Shown in pieces: positions 26,106 to 34,735 of a stretch of 37,903 bases of DNA (the first letter of the stretch is position 1; the number at the start of each line of letters is the position of its first letter). The position numbers were made by a program, and so were the translations under genes. The notes under the pieces were generated by a model that had not been told where the DNA came from, made no database searches, and saw only the letters and a list, made by a program, of their open reading frames with translations. The stretch is from Gammaproteobacteria bacterium (GTDB taxonomy: Bacteria; Pseudomonadota; Gammaproteobacteria; Steroidobacterales; Steroidobacteraceae): the NCBI GenBank assembly GCA_027365225.1, contig DAHXNV010000019.1, positions 1 through 37,903 of the forward strand. Direction: 5' to 3'.

Positions 26106-27263
26106 TTGGGTATTCCACTGATTCAGAAGTACCGGGTCGCCCGATACATCATCGGCCGCAAGCTGCGCGGGCAGAAGCGCTATCCGCTGGTGCTGATGCT
26201 CGAGCCGCTCTTTCAGTGCAATCTGGCCTGTGCCGGATGCGGCAAGATCGATTACCCGAAGGAAATCCTGCAGCAGCGCCTCTCGGTGGACAAGGCGCTC
26301 GCGGCCGTGGAGGAATGCGGCGCACCCATGGTCTCGATTCCCGGCGGCGAGCCGCTGATCCACAAGGACATGCCGCAGATCGTGGCGGGCATCGTGCAGC
26401 GCAAGCGTTTCGTGTATCTGTGCACCAACGCGATCCTGCTCGCCAAGCACATCGACGAGTACCGCCCATCCCCGTACCTCACCTTCTCGGTGCACCTCGA
26501 CGGCAACCGCGAGCGCCACGACGAGTCGGTCTGTCAGGAAGGGGTGTTCGACAAGGCGGTCGAGGCGATCCGCCTGGCCCGCTCCAAGGGTTTCCGCGTG
26601 ACGATCAACTGCACGCTGTTCCAGAACGAAAACCCCGATGACGTGGCCAATTTCTTCGACACCGCGATGCAGCTCGGGGTCGAAGGGATCATGGTCTCGC
26701 CGGGGTACAGCTATCAGCACGCTCCCCGTCAGGACGTGTTCCTCGGGCGCAGCGCGAGCAAGAACCTGTTCCGGGCGATCTTCGCCCGCGGTCGCGCGCG
26801 CCGGGCGCGCTGGTCGTTCAACCATTCGGCGCTGTTCCTCGATTTCCTCGCCGGCAATCAGGCCTACCAATGCACGCCCTGGAGCACCCCGACGTACAAC
26901 ATTTTCGGCTGGCAGCGGCCCTGCTATCTGCTGACCGGAGAGGGCTACGCCGACAGCTTCCGCGCGCTGATGGCCGATACCGAGTGGGAGCGCTATGGGG
27001 TCGGGCGCAACCCGCTGTGCAACAACTGCATGGCGCACTGCGGCTACGAGGGTACCGCGGTCGATGACGCGTTCGCCCATCCGCTGAAGGCGCTGTGGCG
27101 CACGCTGCGCGGTCCGCGCCTCACCGGCCCGATGGCCCCCGAGCTGCCTTTGCTTTACGAGGAGGCGCCGCTGAAGGCGCAGGCGCCCGCCGAAGTGCGG
27201 ATCCCGCTCGGTGAGGTTGGCCTGGCCGCGAACCGGGAAGGACGCCGTGTCAGCGGCGCCTGA
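26106..27263 (+). CDS. hpnH: Adenosylhopane synthase HpnH
   Basis: A 385-residue radical SAM enzyme that joins a 5'-deoxyadenosyl group to diploptene, giving adenosylhopane, the first step of the extended side chain. The cluster motif is C38-NLA-C42-AG-C45 in LFQCNLACAGCGKID. The rest follows the family: VSIPGGEPLIHKDM, VYLCTNAILL, FSVHLDGNRERHD, and the C-terminal Cys-rich NPLCNNCMAHCGYEGTAV. It starts at a TTG after GGGAGA. Its end overlaps ispA by 17 bases. Confidence 0.97.
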   Translation: MGIPLIQKYRVARYIIGRKLRGQKRYPLVLMLEPLFQCNLACAGCGKIDYPKEILQQRLSVDKALAAVEECGAPMVSIPGGEPLIHKDMPQIVAGIVQRKRFVYLCTNAILLAKHIDEYRPSPYLTFSVHLDGNRERHDESVCQEGVFDKAVEAIRLARSKGFRVTINCTLFQNENPDDVANFFDTAMQLGVEGIMVSPGYSYQHAPRQDVFLGRSASKNLFRAIFARGRARRARWSFNHSALFLDFLAGNQAYQCTPWSTPTYNIFGWQRPCYLLTGEGYADSFRALMADTEWERYGVGRNPLCNNCMAHCGYEGTAVDDAFAHPLKALWRTLRGPRLTGPMAPELPLLYEEAPLKAQAPAEVRIPLGEVGLAANREGRRVSGA

Positions 27264-28152
27264 GCTTTTCCCGGCGCAGCTCGAGCAATGGCGCGCGCGC
27301 ATGGAGGATGCCCTGGCGCGCCGCCTGCCGCGCGTGGACCGCTGCCCCGAGCGGCTGCACGCGGCCATGCGCTACAGCGTACTCGGCGGCGGCAAGCGCG
27401 TGCGGCCGATCCTGCTGCTCGCCACCGCGCGCACGCTGGGGTTGCCCGAGGAGCGCGTCGAGGCGGCGGCCTGCGCGCTCGAGCTGGTGCACGTCTACTC
27501 GCTGGTGCACGATGATCTGCCCGCGATGGATGACGACGATCTGCGCCGGGGCCGCCCGACCTGTCACAAGGCCTACGATGAGGCCACCGCGCTGCTGGTC
27601 GGCGATGCGCTGCAATCGCTCGCCTTCGAGCTGCTCGCGCGCGATCCGGGCTTGCCCGAGGCGGGCGCGGTGCGCGCGCGCCTCGTCGGCCTGTTGGCCG
27701 AGGCCATCGGCAGTCTCGGCATGGCCGGCGGACAGGCGCTCGATCTGCAGTCCGAGGGACATCGCCTCGAGATCGAGCAGGTCGAGCGCATGCATGCGCT
27801 GAAGACCGGGGCGTTGATCCGCGCCAGCGTCATGATGGGCGCGGCGTGTGCGCCCGATCTGGAGCCGCATCGGGAGCGCGCCCTCACCGGATTCGCCGCG
27901 CCGATCGGGCTGGCGTTTCAGATCCAGGACGATCTGCTCGATGAGCTCGGCGACACGGCCACGCTCGGCAAGGCGGCCCAATCGGACCGCCAGCGCGGCA
28001 AGTCGACGTATCCGGCGATCCTCGGCATTGCCGCCTCTCAGGAGCGGGTCCGGCGCCTGAGCGAGCAGGCGCTCGAATCGCTCGCGCCCTTCGGCGCGGC
28101 CGCCGAGCCGCTGCGGGCGGTGGCCGAGTGGCTGCTGGCGCGCCGCAACTGA
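27247..28152 (+). CDS. ispA: Farnesyl diphosphate synthase
   Basis: A 301-residue short-chain prenyltransferase that builds FPP from DMAPP and IPP. It has GGGKRVRPILLLAT, the first Asp-rich motif DDLPAMDDDDLRRGRPT (residues 89 on, with Tyr five residues before, the FPP-length determinant), HALKTGALIRASV, and the second motif FQIQDDLLDELGDT. The GTG at 27247 has GGAAGGAC before it and overlaps hpnH. A start at 27211 is possible but less likely. It feeds the squalene synthase immediately downstream. Confidence 0.94.
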   Translation: MSAAPELFPAQLEQWRARMEDALARRLPRVDRCPERLHAAMRYSVLGGGKRVRPILLLATARTLGLPEERVEAAACALELVHVYSLVHDDLPAMDDDDLRRGRPTCHKAYDEATALLVGDALQSLAFELLARDPGLPEAGAVRARLVGLLAEAIGSLGMAGGQALDLQSEGHRLEIEQVERMHALKTGALIRASVMMGAACAPDLEPHRERALTGFAAPIGLAFQIQDDLLDELGDTATLGKAAQSDRQRGKSTYPAILGIAASQERVRRLSEQALESLAPFGAAAEPLRAVAEWLLARRN

Positions 28153-28163
28153 TTCCAGCCGGG

Positions 28164-29303
28164 ATGCTCATGTCAGATCTGCCCGAGTCCGACGCGGCTT
28201 TCCAGGACCAGATTCTGCCGCTGGTGTCGCGTACCTTCGCGCTGACCATTCCGCAGCTGCCCGCCGCGCTGTGCACGCCGGTCACCAGCGCTTATCTGCT
28301 GTGCCGCATCGCCGACACGATCGAGGACGAGCCGGGGCTCTCGGCCGCCGATACCCAGCGTTTCCTGCGGCGTTTCACGGCCGTGGTGCAGGGCGGCGAG
28401 GATGCGCAGCGCTTCGCCGCCGAGGTCGTGCCGCACCTTGGCGCGAGCACGCTCGCGGCCGAGCGCGATCTGGTGGCCAACACCGCGCGCGTGATGCGCG
28501 TGGTTGCGCGCTTCGAGCCGCGCCAGCGTGCCGCCATCGGCCGCTGCATCGAGGTGATGGGCCACGGCATGCATCAATTCCAGCGGACCGCGAGTCTGCG
28601 GGGCCTGGAGCGGGCGAGCGATCTTGACGCCTATTGCTACTATGTCGCCGGGATCGTCGGCGAGACGCTCACCGAGCTGTTCTGCGCCTACTCGCGCCAG
28701 ATCGAGCGCCATCATCGGCGGCTCTACGCGCTCGCGCCGTCCTTCGGCCAAGGTCTGCAGATGACCAACATCCTGAAGGATGTCTGGGAGGATCGCGCGC
28801 GCGGGGCGTGCTGGCTGCCGCGGGAGGTGTTCAGCCGCCATGGCGTCGAGCTCGCCACGCTCGCCCCCGAGCGCTGCGATGCGCGCTTTCACGCCGGCAT
28901 GATGGAGCTCGCCGGGGTCGCGCACCGCCACCTGCGCAACGCGCTCGCCTTCACCCTGCTGATCCCCGCCGAGGAGACCGGCATTCGCAAATTCTGCCTG
29001 TGGGCGATCGGGCTCGCGGCGCTCTCGCTGCGCAAGATCCAGGACAATCCGGGCTTCACCGCCGGCAGCCAGGTGAAGGTGTCGCGCTCGGCCGTGGCGA
29101 TGACCCAGACGCTGACCAACATGGCGGTGCGCAACGATGCGATGTTGCAGCGGCTGTTCGAGCGCGCCGCGCGCGGACTGCCGCTCGCATCGCACGAGGT
29201 GCCGCTGCGACCGGCGGAGGTGCCGGCCTTCGACGGCGCGGACGGGGACAGCGCCCCGGATGCGTACGGCGAGGGTATGCCGTGCCAGGGCGCCGCGCCT
29301 TGA
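28164..29303 (+). CDS. sqs: Single-enzyme squalene synthase (eukaryote-like)
   Basis: A 379-residue prenyl-condensing enzyme that turns two FPP into squalene. It has SRTFALTIPQLP, the first Asp-rich motif DTIED (residues 51-55), then DAYCYYVAGIVGETLTELF, which resembles the YCHYVAGLVG signature of eukaryotic squalene synthases, and the second Asp-rich motif NILKDVWEDRARGACWLP. Two-enzyme HpnC/HpnD proteins are shorter (about 280-300 residues) and come with the flavoprotein HpnE; none of the three is present here. The unusual C-terminal extension after residue 330 is low-complexity. NADPH is the expected co-substrate. Starts at 28164 or 28170. Confidence 0.88.
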   Translation: MLMSDLPESDAAFQDQILPLVSRTFALTIPQLPAALCTPVTSAYLLCRIADTIEDEPGLSAADTQRFLRRFTAVVQGGEDAQRFAAEVVPHLGASTLAAERDLVANTARVMRVVARFEPRQRAAIGRCIEVMGHGMHQFQRTASLRGLERASDLDAYCYYVAGIVGETLTELFCAYSRQIERHHRRLYALAPSFGQGLQMTNILKDVWEDRARGACWLPREVFSRHGVELATLAPERCDARFHAGMMELAGVAHRHLRNALAFTLLIPAEETGIRKFCLWAIGLAALSLRKIQDNPGFTAGSQVKVSRSAVAMTQTLTNMAVRNDAMLQRLFERAARGLPLASHEVPLRPAEVPAFDGADGDSAPDAYGEGMPCQGAAP

Positions 29304-29442
29304 GCCGCGGCGCCAGCCCCGAAGGAACGGGCGCGCCGCAGCGGGCGGACCGAGGTCGAAGGCCAAGAACAACGATGCATCCCAACAGCCGACATGCAGG
29401 TCCCCGCGTCGCTGTGCCGGCGGTGTGCGCGCCGGGAATCGT

Positions 29443-31407
29443 ATGAACGAGCCGCTTGACTTCGAGGCCCGCCTCGCCGAGCCGGTGCCCGCCTGGCCGC
29501 TCGGCGAGCCGCCAGAGCGCGCCGCGCGGCCCGATGCGCTGGAGCGGGCCATTCGCGCCGCGCGCGATGCATTGCTCGGTCTGCAGCAGCCCGACGGCCA
29601 CTGGGTGTTCGAGCTCGAAGCCGACTGCACCATCCCGGCCGAGTACATCATGATGATGCACTACCTGGATGAGATCGATGCGCCGCTGCAGCAGCGCCTG
29701 GCCGTCTACCTGCGCGAGCATCAGCAGCCCGAGGGGGGCTGGCCGCTCTATCAGGGCGGGGAGCTCGATCTGTCGTGCACCGTCAAGGCATATTTTGCGC
29801 TGAAGCTCGCCGGCGACGATCCGCAGTCCGAGCACATGAGCCGGGCGCGCGCGGTGGTGCTCGCGCGCGGTGGGGCGGCGCACGCCAATGTGTTCACGCG
29901 CATCGCGCTCGCCCTGTTCGGCCAAGTCCCGTGGCGGGCCGTGCCGTACATTCCCGTGGAGATCATGCTCCTGCCGCGATGGTTCCCGTTCCATGTGGAG
30001 AAGGTCTCGTACTGGTCGCGCACGGTGATGGTACCGCTGTTCGTGCTGTGCACGCTCAAGCCCGTGGCGCGCAATCCCCAGCGGGTGGACATCCGGGAGC
30101 TGTTCATCGTGGCGCCGCAGGAGGAGCGTCATTACTTCCGCCTGCCCGAGCGCGGCCGGTGGCTCGCCCGGATGTTCTTCACGCTCGATCGGGTGTTTCG
30201 CGTGCTCGACCCGCTGATTCCCCCGGCGATGCGCGCGCGCGCGCTGCGCCGTGCCGAGCGCTGGACGATCGAGCGGCTCAATGGCGAGGACGGCCTGGGG
30301 GCGATCTTTCCGGCCATGGTCAATGCGCTGGAGATGATGGTGTTGCTCGGTTACGCACCCGAGGATCCGCGCCGCGTGACGGCCAAGCGCGCCCTGGAGA
30401 AGCTCGTGGTCGAGCAGGGGGAGCGCGCCTACTGCCAGCCCTGTGTTTCCCCTGTCTGGGATACGGGTCTGGCCTGCCTCACGCTGCAGGCGCTCGGTGA
30501 CCCTGAGAGTCTCGCCGGCGCATCCCGGGGCTTGGACTGGCTGAAGCCCCGCCAGATCCTCGAGCCGGTCGGGGATTGGCGCGCCTGCCGGCCCGCGGTG
30601 CGCAGCGGGGGCTGGCCGTTTCAGTACGGCAATGCTCATTATCCGGATCTCGACGATACCGCGGTGGTGGCCTGGTCGATGCATGCGGCGCAGGGACGCG
30701 AGCGCTATGCGCACAGCATCGCGCGCGCGCTCGATTGGCTGGTCGGGATGCAGAGCGAGGGCGGCGGCTTTGCGGCCTTCGATGCCGACAACACGCACTA
30801 CAACCTCAATTACATTCCCTTTGCCGATCATGGCGCGCTGCTCGATCCCCCGACCAGCGACGTGACCGCGCGCGTGGTGACGGTGTTGGCCCGCGCCGAG
30901 CGGCCGCAAGATCGCCCGGCGCTCGAGCGGGCGCTGGCGTTTCTGCGGCGCGAGCAGGAGCCGGACGGCTCGTGGTTTGGCCGCTGGGGAACCAACTACA
31001 TCTACGGTACCTGGTCGGTGCTGGTCGCGCTCGAGGCCGCCGGTGTCGCGCCCGAGGATCCGATGGTGGTGCGCGCCATCGAGTGGCTGCGCGCGCGCCA
31101 GAACGCTGACGGCGGGTGGGGCGAGAGCAACGACAGTTACGATCGGCTGCGCTACGGCGATCGGCCGTTCGTCAGCACCGCCTATCAGACGGCCTGGGCC
31201 GTGCTGGGGCTGATCGCCGGCGGCGCGCGCGGTGCGCCGGCGGCGCAGCGCGGCGTGGAGTTTCTGCTGCGTACGCAACAGCACGGCCTGTGGAGTCACC
31301 CGAGCTTCACCGCGCCGGGCTTTCCGCGCGTGTTCTACCTGAAGTATCACGGCTACAGCGCCTATTTTCCGCTCTGGGCGCTCGCGGCCTATCGCCAGGG
31401 GAGCTAG
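29443..31407 (+). CDS. shc: Squalene-hopene cyclase
   Basis: A 654-residue class II triterpene cyclase that makes hopene and diplopterol from squalene at the membrane. The catalytic acid motif DLDD is at residues 402-405 in YPDLDDTAVVAW. QW repeats are visible (QQPDGHWVFELE, QQPEGGWPLYQGG, QNADGGWGESNDSY), as are FPFHVEKVSYWSRTVMVPL, which lines the channel, and the late WAVLGLIAGG. The ATG at 29443 gives the family N-terminus. The preceding 139 bases hold no gene. Also named hpnF. Confidence 0.97.
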   Translation: MNEPLDFEARLAEPVPAWPLGEPPERAARPDALERAIRAARDALLGLQQPDGHWVFELEADCTIPAEYIMMMHYLDEIDAPLQQRLAVYLREHQQPEGGWPLYQGGELDLSCTVKAYFALKLAGDDPQSEHMSRARAVVLARGGAAHANVFTRIALALFGQVPWRAVPYIPVEIMLLPRWFPFHVEKVSYWSRTVMVPLFVLCTLKPVARNPQRVDIRELFIVAPQEERHYFRLPERGRWLARMFFTLDRVFRVLDPLIPPAMRARALRRAERWTIERLNGEDGLGAIFPAMVNALEMMVLLGYAPEDPRRVTAKRALEKLVVEQGERAYCQPCVSPVWDTGLACLTLQALGDPESLAGASRGLDWLKPRQILEPVGDWRACRPAVRSGGWPFQYGNAHYPDLDDTAVVAWSMHAAQGRERYAHSIARALDWLVGMQSEGGGFAAFDADNTHYNLNYIPFADHGALLDPPTSDVTARVVTVLARAERPQDRPALERALAFLRREQEPDGSWFGRWGTNYIYGTWSVLVALEAAGVAPEDPMVVRAIEWLRARQNADGGWGESNDSYDRLRYGDRPFVSTAYQTAWAVLGLIAGGARGAPAAQRGVEFLLRTQQHGLWSHPSFTAPGFPRVFYLKYHGYSAYFPLWALAAYRQGS

Positions 31408-31412
31408 CTTCC

Positions 31413-32153
31413 TTGAGCTGCGTCGGCATCGTCGCGGCGCTTGCATCCGAGGCTCGGGCATTCGCCCCCTCCGTCCGGACTGCCGGCGCAGGCGAGGTGG
31501 TGCGACTCGAGGATGACGCACTGCTCACGGTCAGTGGAATGGGGTGGGACGGCGCGCAAGCCGCAGCGCAGCGTCTGGCGCGCGCCGGGGCAACCGCGCT
31601 CGCCAGCGTCGGGACGGCCGGTGGCCTCGATCCGGCGCTGTGCTGCGGCACGGTGCTCGTGCCGCGGGAGGTCCATGCGCTCGAAGGTCAACCCCTTGCC
31701 CCGCATGCGCCGTGGCGAGCGGCCGTGCTTGCGGCGCTGCCGCGCGACTGTCAGGTGAGCGAAGGGGCGCTGCTCACCAGCGGCGACCCCCTCGGCTCGC
31801 GGCTCGAGAAGGCGATCGCCTGGCGCGAGAGCGGCTGTGTGGCGGTCGACATGGAAAGCGCCGCCGTGGCGCGTTTCGCCGCCGCGGCGGCGGTGCCGTT
31901 CGTGGTGCTGCGGGTGATCGTGGATACCGCCGGTGATGAGCTGCCCAAGCCGGTGGTGGCCGCGAGCCGCGGCGGGCAGCTCGCACTGGGCCGGCTCTTG
32001 TGGGGCCTGGCGCTGACCCCCTGGAACATTGCCGCGCTCTACCGGCTCGCCCGCCGCTTTCGCACCGCGTGCGGCGTGCTCTCGCGCCTGGGGGAAGCGG
32101 ATCTGCCGGTCCGGCGGGCGCTCACGGCGGGGCAGTGGAGGGGGGGTGTGTGA
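31413..32153 (+). CDS. hpnG: Adenosylhopane nucleosidase HpnG
   Basis: A 246-residue protein of the purine nucleoside phosphorylase/MTA-SAH nucleosidase fold that releases adenine from adenosylhopane, leading to ribosylhopane. It has VGIVAALASEARAF with the proton-donor Glu, ASVGTAGGLDPAL, SGDPLGSRLEKAI and GCVAVDMESAAVARF, which carries the Asp and Met-Glu-Ser nucleoside-binding motif. The TTG start at 31413 lies ten bases after GGGGAG, at the shc stop. It overlaps hpnA by four bases (GTGA). Confidence 0.9.
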   Translation: MSCVGIVAALASEARAFAPSVRTAGAGEVVRLEDDALLTVSGMGWDGAQAAAQRLARAGATALASVGTAGGLDPALCCGTVLVPREVHALEGQPLAPHAPWRAAVLAALPRDCQVSEGALLTSGDPLGSRLEKAIAWRESGCVAVDMESAAVARFAAAAAVPFVVLRVIVDTAGDELPKPVVAASRGGQLALGRLLWGLALTPWNIAALYRLARRFRTACGVLSRLGEADLPVRRALTAGQWRGGV

Positions 32154-33169
32154 AGGCGCTGGTGACAGGAGCAAGTGGGTTCGTCGGGGCGGCGCTCGCG
32201 CGCACGTTGCTCGCGGCGGGCTGGCAGGTGCGCGCGCTGGTGCGCGCGGGCTCGGATCGGCGCAATCTGCAGGCGCTCTCGCTCGAGACGGTGGTCGGCG
32301 ACCTCACCGATGCGCCCTCGCTGCGGCGGGCCGTCGAGCGGTGCGATGCGGTGTTTCATGCGGCGGCGGACTACCGCCTGTGGGTGCCGGATCCACAGTC
32401 GATGTACCAGGCCAATGTCGAGGGGACGCGCAACCTGCTCGAGGCGGCGCACCGCGCCGGCGTGATGCGCATCGTCTACACCAGCAGCGTCGCATGCGTC
32501 GGCTTGCCCGCAGACGGCGGTCTCGGCACCGAGCAGACCCCCGTGTCGCTCGCGGACATGGTCGGTCACTACAAGCGCTCGAAATTTCTCGCCGAGCAGG
32601 TCGCGCTGGAGGCGGCCGCGCGCGGGGTGCCCGTGGTGATCGTCAATCCGGCCGCGCCGGTCGGGCCCCGGGATGTCAAGCCCACGCCCACCGGGCAGAT
32701 CGTGCTCGATGCGGCGCTCGGGCGCACGCCGGCGTACGTGGATACCGGACTGAATATCGTGCACGTCGATGACGTCGCCGCCGGGCACGTGCTGGCGTTT
32801 CATCATGGGCGGGTCGGGGAGCGCTACATCCTCGGCGGGGAGAATCTGCCGCTGCGCGCGATTCTCATCGAGATCACCCGCCTTGCCGGGCGCGCCCCAC
32901 CGCGCCTGAAGCTGCCGCATGGCCTGGTGCTGCCGATCGCGTACGTCGCCGAGGGTATTGCCCGCCTGAGGGGCAGGCCCACGCGGGTGACCGTCGAGAG
33001 CGTGCGCATGGCCCGCAAGCGCATGTACTTCTCGAGTGCGAAAGCCGAGCGCGAGCTCGGGTATCGGTTCCGTCCGGCGCACCTGGCTTTCCAGGATGCC
33101 CTGGCGTGGTTTCGCGAAGCCGGATACCTGCAGGGGAGCCGGTCGCGCGGCCTGTCTCAGAACGGGTAG
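32150..33169 (+). CDS. hpnA: Hopanoid-associated sugar epimerase HpnA
   Basis: A 339-residue extended short-chain dehydrogenase. The NAD(P)-binding TGASGFVGAALARTLL, the VFHAAADYRLWVPDP segment and the catalytic YKRSK (Tyr and Lys) with preceding YTSSVACVG are present. NIVHVDDVAAGHVLAF and YILGGENLPL complete the family pattern. HpnA is frequent in hopanoid clusters, but its reaction is not established; reduction or epimerisation of the ribosyl side chain is possible. Its last 13 bases overlap the convergent barrel gene. Confidence 0.93.
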   Translation: MKALVTGASGFVGAALARTLLAAGWQVRALVRAGSDRRNLQALSLETVVGDLTDAPSLRRAVERCDAVFHAAADYRLWVPDPQSMYQANVEGTRNLLEAAHRAGVMRIVYTSSVACVGLPADGGLGTEQTPVSLADMVGHYKRSKFLAEQVALEAAARGVPVVIVNPAAPVGPRDVKPTPTGQIVLDAALGRTPAYVDTGLNIVHVDDVAAGHVLAFHHGRVGERYILGGENLPLRAILIEITRLAGRAPPRLKLPHGLVLPIAYVAEGIARLRGRPTRVTVESVRMARKRMYFSSAKAERELGYRFRPAHLAFQDALAWFREAGYLQGSRSRGLSQNG

Positions 33170-34527
33170 CCGATGCCGGTGAATACCGCCAGGCCCTGGC
33201 TGCTGGGCCCGAGGCCCTCCCCGATGTCGACATAGCCGACCACCGAGGGCGCGGCGATGGCGCGAAAGCCGAGGCCGACCACCGTATGCAATTGGCTGAT
33301 CGGCCATTGGCCGTAGCGCCGAAAGACCCGCCCGGCGTCGACGAAGGGGGTTGCCTGGATGTCGATGTGGGTCGAGAAGGCGTTGAGCTTGAGCACCGTC
33401 TTGCGCAGCTCGAGGTTGAAGTCGAATGCGTTGCGGTCGTAGAAGCGCGAGGTGCCGTAGCCGCGCAGCGGCTGCGAGCCGCCGATGGTCTCGTGATCGC
33501 CGCCGAGGCTGCTGAGGGCCCAGAACGGGACGTGATGGACGGTCGGCTCGTAGCGCAGATCGAAGTGGGTCGCCACGGTGAGGCTGTGCACCGGCGACCA
33601 GTAGAAGCGCGCATCGACCCCCGCCTCGGTGAACAGCGAGCTGCTCACATCGACGTTGCGGCTGGCGAGGCCGCCGTAGACGATGACGTACGCCCCGCTC
33701 GTCGGGATGACGATGTTGTTGCGCGTGTCATAGATCAGCGCGATGCGCTGCAGCAACTCGTGAGTGACGCCGAGCCCGAGGATGTTGCGGAAGCGGGAGG
33801 TGATCGAGGGCACGCCCGGAAGGTGACCGGCGGTGATCTTCACCTTGCGGGCGATGAAGGTGTAGGCGAGCTGCCAGGCGTGCGTGATGTTCCAGCCGAT
33901 CTGAGTTCGCGCCAGCATCTCCTGGTCGGTGTACACGGTCTGGTTGATCCGCTCCGAGTCGTTGCCGATGCCGTAGAAGCGCGGCGTGCCGCTGCGGCTG
34001 TACTTGATCTGCACGCTCCACGACCAGCGGCTCTCGCGCAGCAGACCGTTCTGCAGTTTGGCATCGAACCAGCTCTGGACGCGCTGGCTCAGTCCGCCTT
34101 CGACGTACCACTGCGTGTTCGGCGAGGGATAGTCGAAGATCCGCCCGTCGATGCCCACGCCGAAGTAGGGGTTGTAGTTGATGTCCGGGGCGATGATGCG
34201 GGTGATCTCACCGGCTGCATTGGTGTGCAGCACCGTCGGGATGACCCCGAGGGTGAGGCCGCTCAGCGGATCGACGGCGGTCAGGGGCACCGGCAACACC
34301 GGCCAGGTGGTCGGATTGAGCCAGTTGATCGGGTGCGCGCGCGGCGGGGGCGCCTGGGCGGTGGCGCGGACCGTGGCATGGATCGCCGCGGCAGTGGAGC
34401 CCGGTCGAAGTCCGGGCGCCACGGGCGGCGGCTTGCGGGCGGCGGCCGGGTGGGACATCCCAAACATCGCGAGCCCGAGCGCGGCTGCTGCCACGAGGGG
34501 TCGTGCTGGGCTATGCTTGCGAGGCAT
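33157..34527 (-). CDS. Omp85-like outer-membrane barrel without POTRA domains
   Basis: A 456-residue protein with a signal peptide (MPRKHSPARPLVAAAALGLAMFGMSHPAAA), a Pro-rich linker of about 60 residues, and then alternating beta strands to a C-terminal Phe (GIGYPF), the outer-membrane signature. The barrel has IYDTRNNIVIPTSGAYVIV and LRGYGTSRFYDRNAFDF, matching surface-antigen/Omp85 repeats and the conserved R-G-Y/F of loop 6. No POTRA domain fits in the short N-terminus. The start may be 34542 (MKRNCMPRKH). It lies inside the hopanoid locus, facing hpnB and convergent with hpnA. Surface transport of hopanoid is an inference. Confidence 0.8.
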   Translation of the reverse strand: MPRKHSPARPLVAAAALGLAMFGMSHPAAARKPPPVAPGLRPGSTAAAIHATVRATAQAPPPRAHPINWLNPTTWPVLPVPLTAVDPLSGLTLGVIPTVLHTNAAGEITRIIAPDINYNPYFGVGIDGRIFDYPSPNTQWYVEGGLSQRVQSWFDAKLQNGLLRESRWSWSVQIKYSRSGTPRFYGIGNDSERINQTVYTDQEMLARTQIGWNITHAWQLAYTFIARKVKITAGHLPGVPSITSRFRNILGLGVTHELLQRIALIYDTRNNIVIPTSGAYVIVYGGLASRNVDVSSSLFTEAGVDARFYWSPVHSLTVATHFDLRYEPTVHHVPFWALSSLGGDHETIGGSQPLRGYGTSRFYDRNAFDFNLELRKTVLKLNAFSTHIDIQATPFVDAGRVFRRYGQWPISQLHTVVGLGFRAIAAPSVVGYVDIGEGLGPSSQGLAVFTGIGYPF

Positions 34528-34671
34528 GCAGTTCCGTTTCATCGACTCAATCAGCGTACGTTCCGCGTCCTGTGTACGCGGCCTCGGGCTTGCGACATTT
34601 GGGGCCAACGGCGCCATCGGCCTGCCAGGCGCGCCTCGGACGGCGCAGCAGCGGCAGGCAGCGATCTGAAC

Positions 34672-34699
34672 CGTCGATTATATCGACGAATCATGATTC
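34672..34699. promoter_or_regulatory. Two adjacent palindromes in divergent hpnB/barrel region
   Basis: CGTCGAT-TAT-ATCGACG (34672-34688) is a perfect 7-bp inverted repeat, directly abutting GAATCATGATTC (34688-34699), a perfect 12-bp palindrome. Both lie in the gap between the divergent barrel gene and hpnB, 37 bases before the hpnB ATG. They look like regulator binding sites. The regulator is unknown. Confidence 0.5.
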
Positions 34700-34735
34700 C
34701 CACAGGCTGGCATAGTCAAAGGTCTGGGCGGGCGC

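Noticed and set aside
25770-27368. 532-residue minus-strand frame over idi and hpnH
   Set aside because: Antisense to two genes with clear catalytic motifs.
29056-31521. 821-residue open frame antisense to shc and hpnG
   Set aside because: Arg/Ala/His-rich composition without motifs; a mirror of strongly GC-biased codons in shc.
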